This document shows, piece after piece, positions 11,782 to 23,515 of a stretch of 64,000 nt of DNA. The notes beneath the pieces were generated by a model. It ran no database searches and was not told the DNA's origin. It saw only the letters and a list, made by a program, of their open reading frames with translations. How positions within the stretch are numbered: the stretch's first letter is position 1; every line of letters begins with the position of its first letter. Both the position numbers and the translations under genes were made by a program. This stretch comes from Platerodrilus igneus. Its lineage: Eukaryota; Arthropoda; Insecta; Coleoptera; Lycidae. The stretch spans positions 62,001-126,000 of the forward strand of contig JARFIW010001187.1 in the NCBI GenBank assembly GCA_036346225.1. The letters are read 5' to 3'.

Positions 11782-12432
11782 TCATTTAAAATTCATTGTT
11801 TCTAAGGGTATACTTATTGTTTCCTTTTTTCTCTTTGTTTCCTTAAATCTAGTACTGTTTCCTTCATTCTTATATCTAAGGTACATTTTGTATAATACAT
11901 ACATGATTACAAAAATTATTAAAATGATTAATACAATTGTCCAAATACTTATATTATTATAATATAACTTTGGCGTTTTGAGTTCATTTAATTGTTCTTT
12001 ATAACTTTCCACTAATTTCACGGCGTGGTTGAGGTCGTCTAAGTCTAGATGCTCTAGCTTCATAGGTTTCTTGATTATTTCTTCGTCTTCTTGTTGTATT
12101 TTGAATTGTAGTTCCGGTAGGTTTGCAAGTTTCTTTGTTGTTATGGGATCTTGATAAACTCTGATTACTTCTCCTTTCAATTTCACATAACAGTCTTCTT
12201 TGAGGGTAATTAGTTTGCTTCCGATTAATGCTTGGTTATTTTCATCTTGGTTGCAGTGGATGGTTGCTATTACTTCTGTTGGGAAAATGGCTATCCATTT
12301 GTTATCTGTAACTTTTTGAATTTTCATATTAGTTATTTGCACTTGTTTAGTTTCACAGTTTTCGTAATGATTTGAGAATTTTAATAGTTGTACTTCACAA
12401 GGACTGTCTTCTTGAATGGTTGTTGTCGTCAT
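11782..12432 (-). pseudogene. Env-like C-terminal fragment with transmembrane segment
   Basis: A 216-codon frame located between integrase and the 3' LTR, the env position of errantiviruses. It ends in a hydrophobic segment of about 25 residues (around residues 162-187, containing WTIVLIILII) followed by a short basic tail, as in membrane-anchored fusion proteins of that group. The upstream part (12433-12880) shows related reading in other frames broken by stops, so only the C-terminal portion is open. I rely on position and the membrane anchor; there is no direct test that it is functional. Confidence 0.6.
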
Positions 12433-12880
12433 CGATTGACATAAATATTGGTTTGGTGTTACTTCAGTACATTTTCGTTTGTATAACCATATCTCAGTTC
12501 ATTTAGGGATAGGAATTTGGTTTTGGGTATGATTACTTGGTATGTGCTAGTAACTTTTGTTGGAAAAGCAAATAAATGATAATAATGATAATTGTTACTT
12601 TCTACTATCGGGATTTCTATTAAAAATATTATTTCGTTATTCTTAATGTAGCCTTTTACTATAGCTATCTTTTCAAATATTAGAATGTTCGATTCTGTTA
12701 CATCAAAAGGTAATTTACTGTTAATTATAAGTGATTTAATTCTTATTAATTCGTTTAATAAATCGGTTGGTTCAATAATACTAGAGTGTAAGGTATTTAA
12801 TTTTTAAAATGTTAATTGGGTTTTGCATACTGCCTAATTTATTTGGTAGTATACCGGGGTTGCTTTTTATATGTTTATTG

Positions 12881-13950
12881 TTACTTGGTTGTCCGTTCTA
12901 CCTGGGTGGAGGTTGACGGTAAGGGTGATGACTGTCCATCTGAAATTACAGGGTGTCTTAGGTTTTTCAAATGAATGTATTTCGTTATTTTACCGTTGTC
13001 TACTATTGCTATGTTTTTATCTGATATTTTCTTAATTTTAAATGGTCCTAAATTTCTGGGTGCTGTTTTATGTCGCTTGCTTTGAAAGTTTTTCTCATAC
13101 ACGGTTTGTCCTATTGAAAATTTATTTGAGTCGGTATTTTTATTTCGGGTTGTGGTGATACGTTCCTTATCGTTTTCTAATTTATCTTTTACTTTGTCAT
13201 AAGTTATTTTTAGTTTTTGTTTGTGATCTTTTGCATATTGTTGATATACTTCCTTGTTGTAGTGTATGTCATAGGGATTTCGTGAATCTGAATGTCCTAA
13301 TGTTAATTCTAAGGGTGTAAAGTTTGTTGATGAGTGAATTGTATTATTATAGGCGATTAGTGCGTATGACATTAAATTGGTTATATGTTCCTTTTTATAA
13401 TTTATTCTTAATAATCGAATTTGTTCTAACAGGGTTAAATGTAATCGTTCAATTAGTCCGTTTGATTCAGGGTGGTTTTCCGTTATGAAATGAATTTTTA
13501 TTTTGCGTAGTTCTAAAGTGTTTTGAATTGTCTCATTTTTAAATTCGCTACCATTGTCTAAAGTTATTGATTCGGGTGTTCCGTAAAATGTGAAATATTG
13601 TAAAAATCCTTGGGTCACGTCAATGCTATTTTTGGATGTGATTGGTATTGCTTGGCCTATTTTTGTGAATGCGTCTACAATTGTCAGATAGTTTTGAGCT
13701 TCTACTACTAGAGTATCGGCATGTAGTTTTTGAAATGGTTTGCCGGGTGTTTTGGTTAACACTAAGGGTATCTTTGGGGGTTTCCTATCGTATTTCGCTT
13801 TGTCACATAATTCGCATTGGTTAATGAAATCTGTGGTCAAGTCCTTCATGTCTTTAAAATAATAACGTCTTATGAGTTGTTTTATTGTTTCGTTAATTCC
13901 ACGATGTTTGGTTTTTCCTTCGTGTTGATTTCTAATTACATCGTTTATTT
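12881..13950 (-). pseudogene. Integrase domain of the errantivirus-like pol
   Basis: Minus-strand frame with an HHCC zinc-binding N-terminus (HRGINETIKQ, then CELCDKAKYDRKPP) reading in from about 13950. The DDE core follows: Asp in HADTL, Asp in LDNGSEF, Glu in PESNGLIERLH. A C-terminal chromatin/DNA-binding segment (LGPFKIKKISD) comes next. The 322 codons from 13849 are uninterrupted, so this domain is the best preserved part of the element. It would insert the cDNA into the chromosome, but the rest of pol is truncated. Confidence 0.85.
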
Positions 13951-14229
13951 CGTCAGGGTCGTCTAGTGTTATTAGTTTTCTAGTACATCTGATGAGTTCA
14001 GGTCCAGAGTTATTGAATAATTTAATGTATAATTCTGAAAATCTTTGGTATAAATGTTCGGTGTTGAAATAAAAATAGAATCGTTTTTTCTCGGGGGTGT
14101 ATTCTTTTAAAATTTTAATTATTTGTTCCTCATTGTCATCTTTAGTTATTTGAATGTGATATATTTTTTTATTGTCTACTTTTGTATATTTTACTGGGTT
14201 GGGGTTATTTAAACTTCGGTTATTATAAA

Positions 14230-15195
14230 TTGGTTGGGTTTCATATCGATTGCCTCGTTTAAAATTTTAATCGCGTTTTTTGGTTCTTCGTTTTGTGTCG
14301 AATGTATTGTGTCGATCTCGTCTGGATCTTCTCATATTTCTGCTTCGTCTACGTTTCCTATAATGGATTCCGTTTCTAATGCATTGAGTTGGATTCTGCT
14401 TAAGGCGTCTGCGTTGTTGTTATAAATTCCTTTTTTATATATAATTTCGTAATCGTACTCTTCGAGTCTGATTCTCCATCTTTGTAATTTTGAATTCGGT
14501 TTTTTCAGTTTGCATAACCATACTAGTGGTCTATGATCGGTGTATATGTAAAATTTTCTTCCGTATAAATAAGGTCTAAAATATTTTGTTGCCCAAATTA
14601 TGGCTAATAAGTCTTTTTCTATGGTACTATATTTTGTTCGGTTTCATTTAGGGTTCTGGATGCGTAGCTGATGGGTTTATCGCTACCTACTTTTCCTTGG
14701 CTCAATACTGCGCCTAATGCTACATTCGATGCGTCTGTCGTCAGTATAAATGGTTTTGTAAAGTCTGGGTATTCTAATACAGGGTGATTCGTTAATATGT
14801 TTTTAATTTTGTCTACGGCTTTAATAAATTCCGGGTGTGTTCAATTTTGTTTCCTTTTTAAACAATTTGTCAGGGTTTGGTTATCTGAGCGTAACCTTTA
14901 ATGAATTTGCGGTAGTAACCACTAAGTCCTAGAAATCCTTTAATTTCTTTGGTTGTTTTTGGTAATGGGTAATTTAGAACTGCATTTGTTTTGTCTGGAT
15001 TTGGCATTACTCCTTGGGGTGTTATTACATGTCCTAAAAATGATACTTCTTTTTGTAAGAATTCACTTTTGTCTAATTGTGCTTTAAGATTTGCTTGTCT
15101 AAGTCTTTCGAATACTTCTTTCAATCTTTCTATGTGTTCTACCAATGATGTGGAATAAACTATGATGTCGTCAAGGTATACAAGGCATTTCTCAT
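14230..15195 (-). pseudogene. Partial reverse transcriptase and RNase H of the errantivirus-like pol
   Basis: The minus-strand frame starts at the RT catalytic motif YLDDIIVYS (about 15190-15160). It continues through the thumb ([23 protein letters not shown]) and into RNase H (ILTTDASN near 14740-14760). Stops and a shift occur after 14870. The N-terminal half of RT and the protease are missing; they were removed by the deletion that joins this piece to gag near 15190. Confidence 0.8.
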
Positions 15196-15534
15196 TCCGA
15201 ATTGGTAGGGGGATTGATTGTGTTCCATTCTAAGGTTTATTAGGTCTCGTACCAGGCATTTTATGTTACGTTGGTCCCCAAAATATGCAATTAGTAGCTG
15301 TTTAAACTCCTGCCATTCCTGTAAATCGTCCCTACTGGCGATTAAGGTTAGTGCCCTTCCGGTTAGTTTACTTATTACCAAGCGTATAAGCAATGAATTT
15401 CTTGCGTCATCTCCGGGTTTGTAGAAGGTTTTTAGGAACATTTCGGCTGCTCCAATGAAATTTGAGAGATGGGCTTCCGTGCCATCAAATATCTGGATTG
15501 TCTCCAAATAGAGTCGCAAGTCTGTGTTACTCAT
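15190..15534 (-). pseudogene. Gag N-terminal fragment of the errantivirus-like element
   Basis: About 115 codons from the ATG at 15534 resemble the gypsy-group gag matrix/capsid start (IFDGTEAHLSNFIGAAEMF and LTGRALTLI). Similarity ends near SPYQFGMR, where the reading abruptly meets RT sequence. The junction falls at or near shared bases (aatgccttgtatacc), consistent with a simple deletion. Confidence 0.75.
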
Positions 15535-15609
15535 GTTGGTTAAGGGTTGTTTTCGATTTTTGGGAAATTTAAAAAAAAAAAAATTTTATTATTATTATTT
15601 TTTTTTGAA

Positions 15610-15970
15610 TTGAGGTTTATTTCGCTATTTGTATTGTTACTTTTGCTTCGGATTTATTAATTTTCCGTTTGGGTTGTAAAATTTCAAATTTTGTAGAAAT
15701 TGGGGTTGGTTTTGTTATTTGTAGCGTTAATTATGCTTGGGATGTATTAGCTTTTCAATTAGATTAGGTAATTTCAAATTTTGTAGAGATTGAGGTTTAT
15801 TTTGCTATTTTCGGCGTTATTTTTAGTTTGGAATTGTTAATTTTCAGTTTAGATTAAGTAAATAAAAATTTGGTAAAAATTTGAGATTAATTTCGTACTT
15901 GTAGTATTAATTTTGGTTTTGATTTATTAGTTTTAAGTTTAGACTGCGTTTGATTATTTTTAGAATCGTA
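15610..15970 (-). repeat. About 90-bp tandem repeats in the errantivirus-like leader
   Basis: Four imperfect copies begin at about 15610, 15700, 15790 and 15881, each starting near ttgaggtttattt and containing a cattt/caaattttgtag-type stretch. They lie in the unusually long leader (15540-17429, nearly 1.9 kb), between the primer-binding site and gag. The remainder of this leader shows no gene. Confidence 0.6.
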
Positions 15971-17412
15971 GTCGTTGTTACTTGTGCTTATTTACACAGT
16001 GTGGTGATGTACTTGTGAGGTTTATTTCAATAATGTTAGATTAATTACCGTAGTCTTGGATTTGCTTGTTTTCATGCAGCTTTTACTTTGTCTTATATTC
16101 TAAATATAACTTGAGGTTAATTGCTCCTGTACTCTATTGTCGCAATTTAAATACTTAAGTTGTAGTCTTTGTTATTTAATCACGTACGTTGAGGTAATTG
16201 CACTTACAGGTGTTATTTTCAGTTTATAGGAATTACTAAGTTACTTGCTAATGCTTTTGCATAAAGTGTTACGTCTAGTTTTATTCTTAGATCTCTCGGT
16301 GTTCACGACTTGAAATTGAACTCTTCGTTACGTGCGTTTTCAGGTTTACAATTATGAGCGTTTAGCGTTATTCTATTTCCGTATTGAAATAATGCACTTT
16401 ATAATGCTGGTTAATTAGTTGAAAAACGTTTAGATTTTATACCGTGATTGTTGTAATTGTACACGCTTTTATGGATTAATTACTTGTGGGTATTAAATGC
16501 AAAACTGCATTGCTTTATTATTCCGTGATGGATTTAATTACTTATGATGCAAATTGAAATTATATTTTAGTACTGTGCAAAAGATCCTGAAAGCTATTTC
16601 TTTAAGGTAATAATGATATTGCGTTCGCAGACTTTGCTTATCTTAGGTGAGGTTTTGGGTTACGGTAGTTTTAAATTACCGTAGTTTCAATTATTGCAGA
16701 GTGTTTTTTGCTGTGATTTATTCAGTATTGTAGAGGTCAATGGTTTAATCAATCGTTTTCGTGATTGCTTTAAAGGATTAGCTTTAGCTTTGAAATTAAT
16801 TTCGCGTTCTGTGTTTTTATTTTATCGGATTGAAAACGTGGGTTTGAATCGCGCTAGTTAATGTTTCTTATTTTGGTGTTAGTGAATGTGCGCCTGTTTA
16901 TTTTTGGATTATTTTTGAGTTCGTTTTATTTAATTGTTGTAAAAATCTCTTAATATCAATTCTCATTTACTTTTTTAAGAAAAAATATCTCTTTAACATT
17001 CAAGTTTCATAAAATGTTATACAGTCTCGTTTTTTGGAAATAATTCACTTTGTAATTATTTTCAAAACAATATTCATAAAAATAAATTCATAAACAATGA
17101 TAAATAAATGGTAATCAATAATTATAATACTAGCATATATCAATTATAGTTTTTGGTTTAAAAAAAAGGTATGGAAATGAACTTACATTAATTTCATCTG
17201 TTTCTTTGGTGGGTTCGATCGATTCTGTATCTTGTCCACCTTGGTTTGTTTGTTGGCCTTAGACGATTCTTGTTCTGCGTCCAACTTGGTTTGTTGCTGG
17301 ATTTAGACGATTTGTGTTCTTCCTCCAACTTGGTTTGGGTTCTGCCAAAATTTCGAATTAAAATTCTTGGTCACCAATCTTCCGATTTTTGGATTTTTAG
17401 TGCCCTTTTGAC

Positions 17413-17429
17413 ATCCTACCGACTGCGCC
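17413..17429 (-). promoter_or_regulatory. Primer-binding site of the errantivirus-like element
   Basis: Read on the minus strand, TGGCGCAGTCGGTAGGA begins directly inside the 5' LTR. It starts with TGG as expected for pairing with a tRNA 3' CCA. Similar sites in the 17.6/297 group are assigned to tRNA-Ser; that specificity is recalled knowledge and was not checked here. Confidence 0.7.
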
Positions 17430-17936
17430 AGTTAAAGTTCGGGCCTTTGGAGCTGGTTTTTAAAAAAAACGTCGATACTTTAACAAATTTATTTGAAATT
17501 AAAATTTAGATAACTTGTACATAATACTAAAAAATAATTATTGTACTAGTGAGTAGCTTGAACAACGAAGTATGGAGTTCGAAGACTGACCGCCGGGCAT
17601 TGAGCTCCCGGGCCTTTATAATAACCTGCCCTCACGGCTGTGAGAACTTGCAGATCTCATGTCTGCGTTTCTCTTTAATTGTACACTTTATTACAATGTA
17701 ACAACTTAATTCTAAGTAATTGCGGTCTGTTGACCGCCTGTGACCTGCCACCTGCAGTATCACTGCCCTCACGGATGCAAAGTTGCATGTCCGTTCACAT
17801 GAACTGTCGATAACCTCTCTGGGTTATCCTTGTGTTACAATGTTGCATTGAACTTATACTTTTACTTAATAATTTCTAATAATTCCTATTAGATTCAATA
17901 TATCAATATATATAGGTAATTGGGGTATACATAACT
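17430..17936 (-). repeat. 5' LTR of the errantivirus-like element
   Basis: 507 bases, nearly identical to 11229-11716 except for small indels, chiefly the 20-base insertion near 17732. It is flanked on the right by CGCG (17937-17940). As the 5' LTR in minus orientation it would contain the element's promoter. Confidence 0.85.
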
Positions 17937-17940
17937 CGCG

Positions 17941-18897
17941 TATATAAATTTTCCAAGTATCCGAAGATCTGGTCGCCTTCTTACGTCTATTGGTATCTTA
18001 CTGTTAAAGTGTGATGATGCGCTTATAAGGTGGGACAGTGATTGTGTTAGTGGTGTGGGGTTTGTCGTGCATATTAGATTTTGTTTATTGATTTTTGCTT
18101 TTCATCCTTTTTTTTATTTCTTTTTTTTTAATTTTTATACAGGTTTTGGTTATATCATGCTCATGTCTGTTTCTTATGCGAAGTCAAAATCAAAAATTTT
18201 CAATCCTCCCCTACCCCCTCCGATTTACGCGCGGTTATCGCCGTCTAATCTTGCGACACTTCCCGAAAATTCTTTGAAGACTGTCCAGAACGCATTCTGG
18301 TTAGCCACTTTCTTGACTTTCTCTACGTTCTTTGGCCATGCTAGTCCTACGAAAGCTAATTTCATATCAGCTAACCCTCAACTTGTCACCTCAAGTGGGC
18401 AGTCGAAGAGCACGTGCTCTGCGCTTTCTGCGTCGTCACCGCATTTGCAGCGCTCGTTGTCGGTTAAACCGACCCTTTATAAATACACTTTCAGGGCGCC
18501 GTGCCCTGTTATCAGTTGCACCATTTTATGATCGAGTTTCACTTAGACCTTACTTCTAGCTTCTATGCTCGGTATAAATTTGTGGGTCAACCTACCCGTG
18601 GCAGCGTTGTTCCACCTCTCTTCCCATTGTCGGATTGACTTTACGCGCAGCTTTCTCTTAATTATAGACCTCGGTATCGACGAATGTGATATCCGAAAGT
18701 CGCCCGTCGCGGACTCTTTAGCTAATTCATCAGCGCTATCGTTTCCTACGTTACCATCGTGCGACTTAACCCAACACAACTTTAAACGTCGAAACTCGAG
18801 CGCCATGTGCGTTATCCTCCAGACGTCCGCTTGGAGGTCTGTCGAGATGTTCATGTTTGTTAAAGCCGTCAGCGCGGATTTACTATCACTGATAAGT
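17941..18897 (-). pseudogene. LINE A C-terminal RNase H region and proximal 3' UTR
   Basis: The open part (18854-18543, 103 codons) matches LINE B residues around CWVKSHDGNVGNDSADELAKE, the last RNase H His/Asp motif, and the following region ending KFIPSIEAR. Downstream (18542 to about 18230) the CCHC-type C-terminus is readable with shifts. 18230-17941 matches the start of the LINE B 3' UTR, including an oligo-T run (about 18108-18140) matching LINE B's A-rich stretch at 33247-33300. Confidence 0.8.
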
Positions 18898-19207
18898 GAA
18901 GTAATATGTTACTATAACACGTTCGTTTGACGAGTCCTGCAACATATCGTTAATTACACTAGAAAATGGCAATTATAATTAGTGAAATTTATACAACAAA
19001 CGTTCTAGTATAATGTTAGTGAATAGTGTAAATATTAAAGATGTATCTCCAGAAATACGGTAGTATTTCATTAAAATAACAAATAAGTTTTATTCGTTTA
19101 GCATTATTGTAAGTGATAAGAACTAAAACAGTTTAGTTGACCGGCGCGGTGCAATCAATCAATAACAATAACTTGCTTGTCACGTTATTAATTGCAATAC
19201 GTACATT

Positions 19208-19941
19208 ATGTCTATAGAGGCGTTGAATAAACTAGAAACCCAGTTTCAAACTGCTATGTCTGACTTTGAAGACAAATTAAAACTGGCTACGTCAGCTAAA
19301 AACTTCTGACCAGCGAATTTACCATAGAAATGCTTAAAAATGAATACTCAATGTTTAAGGAGCACATTTTAAATTGCGTTGTTGCCATAAAGAATTCCAT
19401 AGTTAAATTGGAAGACAAAATTGATGACCAAGAAGCCTACATTAGAAGAAATAGTCTAGTAATACATGGCATACCTGAAGAAGACAACGAAGATGCATCT
19501 CAAATGGTGATCAATTTTGTAAATAATAAACTGAATATCCCCCAATTTCAAATAGACATTCCAAATATAGACAGATGTCACAGACTTGGTGCACCGGACA
19601 AATCGAGAAAAAGGCCTCGGCCAATTATTGTAAAGCTTATATCATACTTTTATAGAAATAAAATATATACTGCTAAGAAACAATTAAAGGGTACGCACTT
19701 CTTCATTACAGAATCGCTTACTAAAAAAGCTTTGGAACTACTACAGTATGTTAAACAAACAACTAGTGCACACGCTTGGACAAGAGATGGAAAGGTTTTT
19801 ATATCCCTGAAAGATGGAAAGCCGTTCCGTATTGACAATCGATTAGATTTAAAAAAATTGGCATCAGAAGATCCAGGTCCAGCTGAAACCATTAAGAAGG
19901 TATATAATACTAGGCAGCACACCCAATATAGTCAGAAATAA
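19208..19941 (+). pseudogene. LINE ORF1 (coiled coil plus RRM-like nucleic-acid-binding protein)
   Basis: Starts at the ATG at 19208. A TGA at 19307 and a frameshift separate the first 33 codons from the main 204-codon frame (19330-19941). That frame has a coiled coil (IVKLEDKIDDQEAYI) and then the RRM-like core common to L1/CR1-type ORF1 proteins (RRNSLVIHGIPE, IDRCHRLG, RPRPIIVKLISY). A C-terminal domain follows (DGKVFISLKDGKPFRI). In active elements it packages LINE RNA. Confidence 0.75.
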
Positions 19942-20390
19942 ACTGTATTAGTACTTTGTATTTTGTATAAATTTACGTTAAAGCAGCTAAAAATTCAAAT
20001 ACCCTTGTTGCTAGACTTGTCGACAGTCATTCATTACAGCTTCTTTGGATTCACTTCACGTTAAACTCTAATTAGTTAACCTTGCAAAAATTTTGTTTTA
20101 AACGTAGGTATTGTTTACATTCATACGCACCCTCATACACATACACACACACATAAATATATAAATAACACAAACATAAATCAAATAACTTTATAGAGTA
20201 TATAAACTGTAATTGCTATTCTATTTTGTAGGGTGTTATTTGAGATTATAGCAACACTTACACTTATACTACTATTCATTTTATATAAAACATATTTATA
20301 AATTGTTTTACATATGCTGCTTGTACGGTGATAATTATGCTATTAATTACATTGGAGATATGTTAAGTAGCAATTAGATTTAATTCGCAA

Positions 20391-23215
20391 ATGAAGACCA
20401 TATATATATATTATCAGAATGTGCGGGGACTTAGAACAAAACCAAGGTCTTTCAATTAAATGTATTGAATAACAACTACGATGTAATATGCATAACAGAA
20501 AGTTGGCTACATTCGGGGATCTACGATGCAGAACTAGTAGATGATAGATACACTGTCTTCAGAGAAGATCGCAATATATCTAATAGTGAACGAGGAGGGA
20601 GTACTTATTGCAATTAAAACAAAATATATCTCCACTCGAGTAGAGCTTAATTCAAAATTAGAGATTGTAATAGTAAAAGTTTGTATTCAAGGTGTGATAT
20701 ATTACATTGCAACTACTTATTTTAAACCTAATAGTAAACGTGAACTATATCAAGAGTTTAATAATCTTATAAACAATCTCTATCTCACGTATGGTCCTAA
20801 TATAATTATTTTAGGAGATTTTAACTTACCATTAGTAAACGGCATTAATTTCAACTTCAGTACTGCCACTCCAGTATACAACCTAATTAACGATGGCTTA
20901 AATTTATGTAATCTAATTTCATTCAATAATAATTTAAACATTAATGGCAAAACTTTAGATTTAGTTTTTTCAAACATTATTTTAAACGTTCGTGCTTCTG
21001 AGAATTCGTTAATTCCTATCGATAGTTACCACCCTCCCCTTGAAATTAGCTTTGTAACGAAGAAAAGGAATATTAGAAATACTAACCAAACACATTCGGG
21101 TCAATACGATTTCATGCGAGCAAATTTCTTATTACTGTACTACCTTCTCAAGCAAACCGATTTTACTTATCTATCAACATATAGCAATGTCAATGAAGCC
21201 GTAAAAGCCTTTTATCAAGCTATACACCTTGCTCTTAAAAACTCAGTTCAATAAGAAATATTAATAATAAAAATAAAAGACTAGCAAATATCCTCCATGG
21301 TTTAATAAAGAATTGATTAGTCTGGTCAAAGAAAAAATTATCATCATGGTCTAAAGAGTACATCTGAGTATCACCTAACAAAGTTTAAAACTTTGCGTGC
21401 TCATACTAAAGTAAAAATTAGAGAAGCATATAAAGACTACATAAAAGGTGTTGAGGAAAATATTCAAAGAAATCCAGCAGCTTTCTGGAATTATATTTCA
21501 AACAATAAAAAACTGCGCAGTGTCCACAACATACTCCTATAAAAATCGTGAATTGAATTCTATATATACAATAGTTAATGCTTTTGCGGAATATTTTTAT
21601 CGGTGTACAGTAATCATTCAAATTATAGCACTAGCAATATAAGCGCGGTCTTAAATGAAAGCCCACATGACATATTTACTTTACACAGCATTACAATTGA
21701 AGATGTGGAGCAAGCATTACACCAGTTAAAACCGAAACGAGCTGCAGGACCTGACGGAATACCTCCATATGTGTTCAAGGGATGTGCCGATATACTAAAA
21801 TATCCGCTTTGTACATTGTTTAATTTATCATTAAAACGAAAACTTTTCCCGAACAATGGAAACTTGCCAAAGTTACTCCAATTCATAAATCAGGTGCAAC
21901 AAACCTAATTGGCAACTATAGGCCTATTTCTGTTTTATCATGTGCGGCAAAATTTTTGAACAAATTATTTACAAACGAATATTTAGTCATGTTAATTCTT
22001 CAATTGACCTACACCAGCATGGTTTTATGCCAAAAGATCAACCACCACAAATCTGTTAATTTTACAGATTTTGTCAGTGAAGTGTTAGACAGGAAAGGGC
22101 AGGTTGATGTAATATATACAGATTTTGCTAAGGCATTTGATAATGTGAATCATGACATACTGTTAGCAAAATTGACTTTTACGGATTTTCACTACCAGTA
22201 ATTGAATTACTTGCATCTTATCTATCTAATAGAAAATCGTTTGTGACATACCAAAGAACAGACTCTCAATGCTTCACTCCAACCTCAGGTGTACCACAAG
22301 GAAGCAATCTTGGTCCTCTTTTATTTCTTATCTTTGTTAATGATCTACCACAGTCCATTTGTAATAGTAAATATCTTTTATTTGCCGATGACTTGAAAAT
22401 ATACAAGGAAATAAAGAGTGACTCTGATTGTGATTTACTACAAGCAGATCTGGACAATATATATATTTGGTGTGATGAAAATAAATTATATTTCAATATT
22501 AATAAATGTGAGAAAATGTCATACTTAATTACTAAACATAAAATAGAATTTAATTATTCAATAACAAAAAATAGACTAAAGGAGGTGAATAACAAAACGG
22601 ACCTGGGAGTACAATTTAAAACAAACTTAAATTTTGATGGTCACACAAAATCGATAGCGGCAGATGCGTATAAAATGTTAGGTTTCATTATCAGAAACTC
22701 ACAGTCATTTACTAATGTAGATTGCATCAAGTTGCTGTATAACTCTTTGGTTCGCTCCAAATTAGAATTTTCTATTATTGTTTGGGATCCTGGAACTGCA
22801 ATTCAATCACAACTACTTGAAACTATTCAAAATAAGTTTATATCATACATTTACTACAAAAAATTTAATACACATATAGGTTTCAACTCGTACAGTAATG
22901 CCCGGAAAATATTCGCGATTAATAAAATTTCCGAACGTCGAACAATAATAAGGTTTTCCTTTCTACATAAAATTCTAAATAATAAAATTGATTGTCCTTA
23001 TATATTAAGTGAAATAGGTTTTTCTGTCCCTGTACATTATGGTCGTCTTAAAACCTGTTTTATATTCCACATTTAGAACAGAATTAAGGCGCAATTCACC
23101 AATACTAAAAGTACTAGCAGCATATAACTCTAACAATAACAACAAATCATTATCATTATTCTCAAGTAATGAATATGAGTTTAAAAAGATATTGCAAAAA
23201 TTAATTAGCCATTAA
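20391..23215 (+). pseudogene. LINE ORF2 (endonuclease and reverse transcriptase), frameshifted
   Basis: The EEP endonuclease starts at the ATG at 20391 (YYQNVRGLRTK). It continues through ITESWL and the 237-codon stretch 20541-21254, with GDFNLP and SYHPPLEI (the latter has P where the family has DH, suggesting catalytic loss). RT follows: RAAGPDGIPPYVFK (21740s), DFAKAFDNVNHDIL (22120s), SGVPQGSNLGPLLFL (22290s) and the YADD-equivalent LLFADDLKIY (22375-22405). At least five frameshifts or stops interrupt it. The last frame ends at TAA 23213-23215 after a shift near 23075. Confidence 0.8.
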
Positions 23216-23419
23216 TATTCATAACCACAAATACACATACACACACATACATACGTATGCGCGCACACACTACACATGCATACATAACAATAATTTAATA
23301 TGCATCATTCATATTGTTTTGTACTACATTATTTTAGTATGTATATCACATTAAATTTAGTGAAATATGTAACTAGGGCTTGCCCTGTATATTTCAATTT
23401 TAATAATAAATATATAATA

Positions 23420-23515
23420 TTCGTCTCTGCCCGTATGGTTTAATACGTAATTGATAGCCTTTCGTATGGCTACCAATTCGCATTGGAAGATAGTGCTCCA
23501 GTTCGCAATCTCATT
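23420..23515 (-). pseudogene. LINE A 5'-most block (RNase H fragment)
   Basis: On the minus strand this matches LINE B 32420-32500, encoding the second RNase H region (SIFQCELVAIRKAI-like). It joins collinearly to 18897 once the jockey/CR1-like LINE is removed, which identifies that element as an insertion. Confidence 0.75.

Larger units (their letters stand above)
11229..17936 (-). mobile_element. Errantivirus-like Ty3/gypsy LTR element, internally deleted
   Basis: The element has near-identical LTRs (11229-11716 and 17430-17936) with ends AGTTA and TAACT, flanked by a 4-bp duplication CGCG (11225-11228 and 17937-17940). On the minus strand the order is LTR, primer-binding site (TGGCGCAGTCGGTAGGA, ending at 17429), long leader, gag fragment, RT/RNase H, integrase, env-like fragment, purine-rich tract, LTR. 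This order, the LTR termini and a 4-bp duplication are typical of the insect 17.6/297/ZAM/gypsy group. A deletion removed the end of gag, the protease and half of RT, and the upstream part of env is disrupted, so this copy is defective. The similar LTRs suggest fairly recent insertion. Confidence 0.88.
18898..23419 (+). mobile_element. Jockey/CR1-like LINE with two ORFs, inserted in LINE A
   Basis: A near full-length but decayed non-LTR element: leader, ORF1 (19208-19941), spacer, ORF2 (20391-23215), 3' UTR with CA-type repeats, and an AAT-rich tail (aataataaa, about 23402-23410). It interrupts LINE A between matching flanks (cactgat on the left, atataatattcgtctctgcc on the right). I found no convincing target duplication, and the boundary is good to about 10 bases. 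It has no RNase H domain, unlike LINE A and B. Confidence 0.75.
10335..23515 (-). mobile_element. LINE A: 5'-truncated R1/LOA/I-group non-LTR element, split by two insertions
   Basis: Three blocks on the minus strand are collinear with LINE B (28205-34492). 23515-23420 matches part of the RNase H domain (about 32420-32500). 18897-17941 matches the end of the RNase H/C-terminal region plus the start of the 3' UTR. 11224-10335 matches the rest of the 3' UTR. The first gap is filled by a jockey/CR1-like LINE (18898-23419) and the second by an errantivirus-like element (11229-17936). The 3' end at 10335-10440 contains the hairpin ggccgctatgcttgcggcc and the conserved stretch aatgctacacccgaaggtac. 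Homology stops abruptly at 23515, inside the RNase H domain, giving the 5' truncation. Confidence 0.8.

Noticed and set aside
18055..18930. Several plus-strand frames of 75-158 codons
   Set aside because: They are antisense shadows of LINE A coding sequence and 3' UTR.
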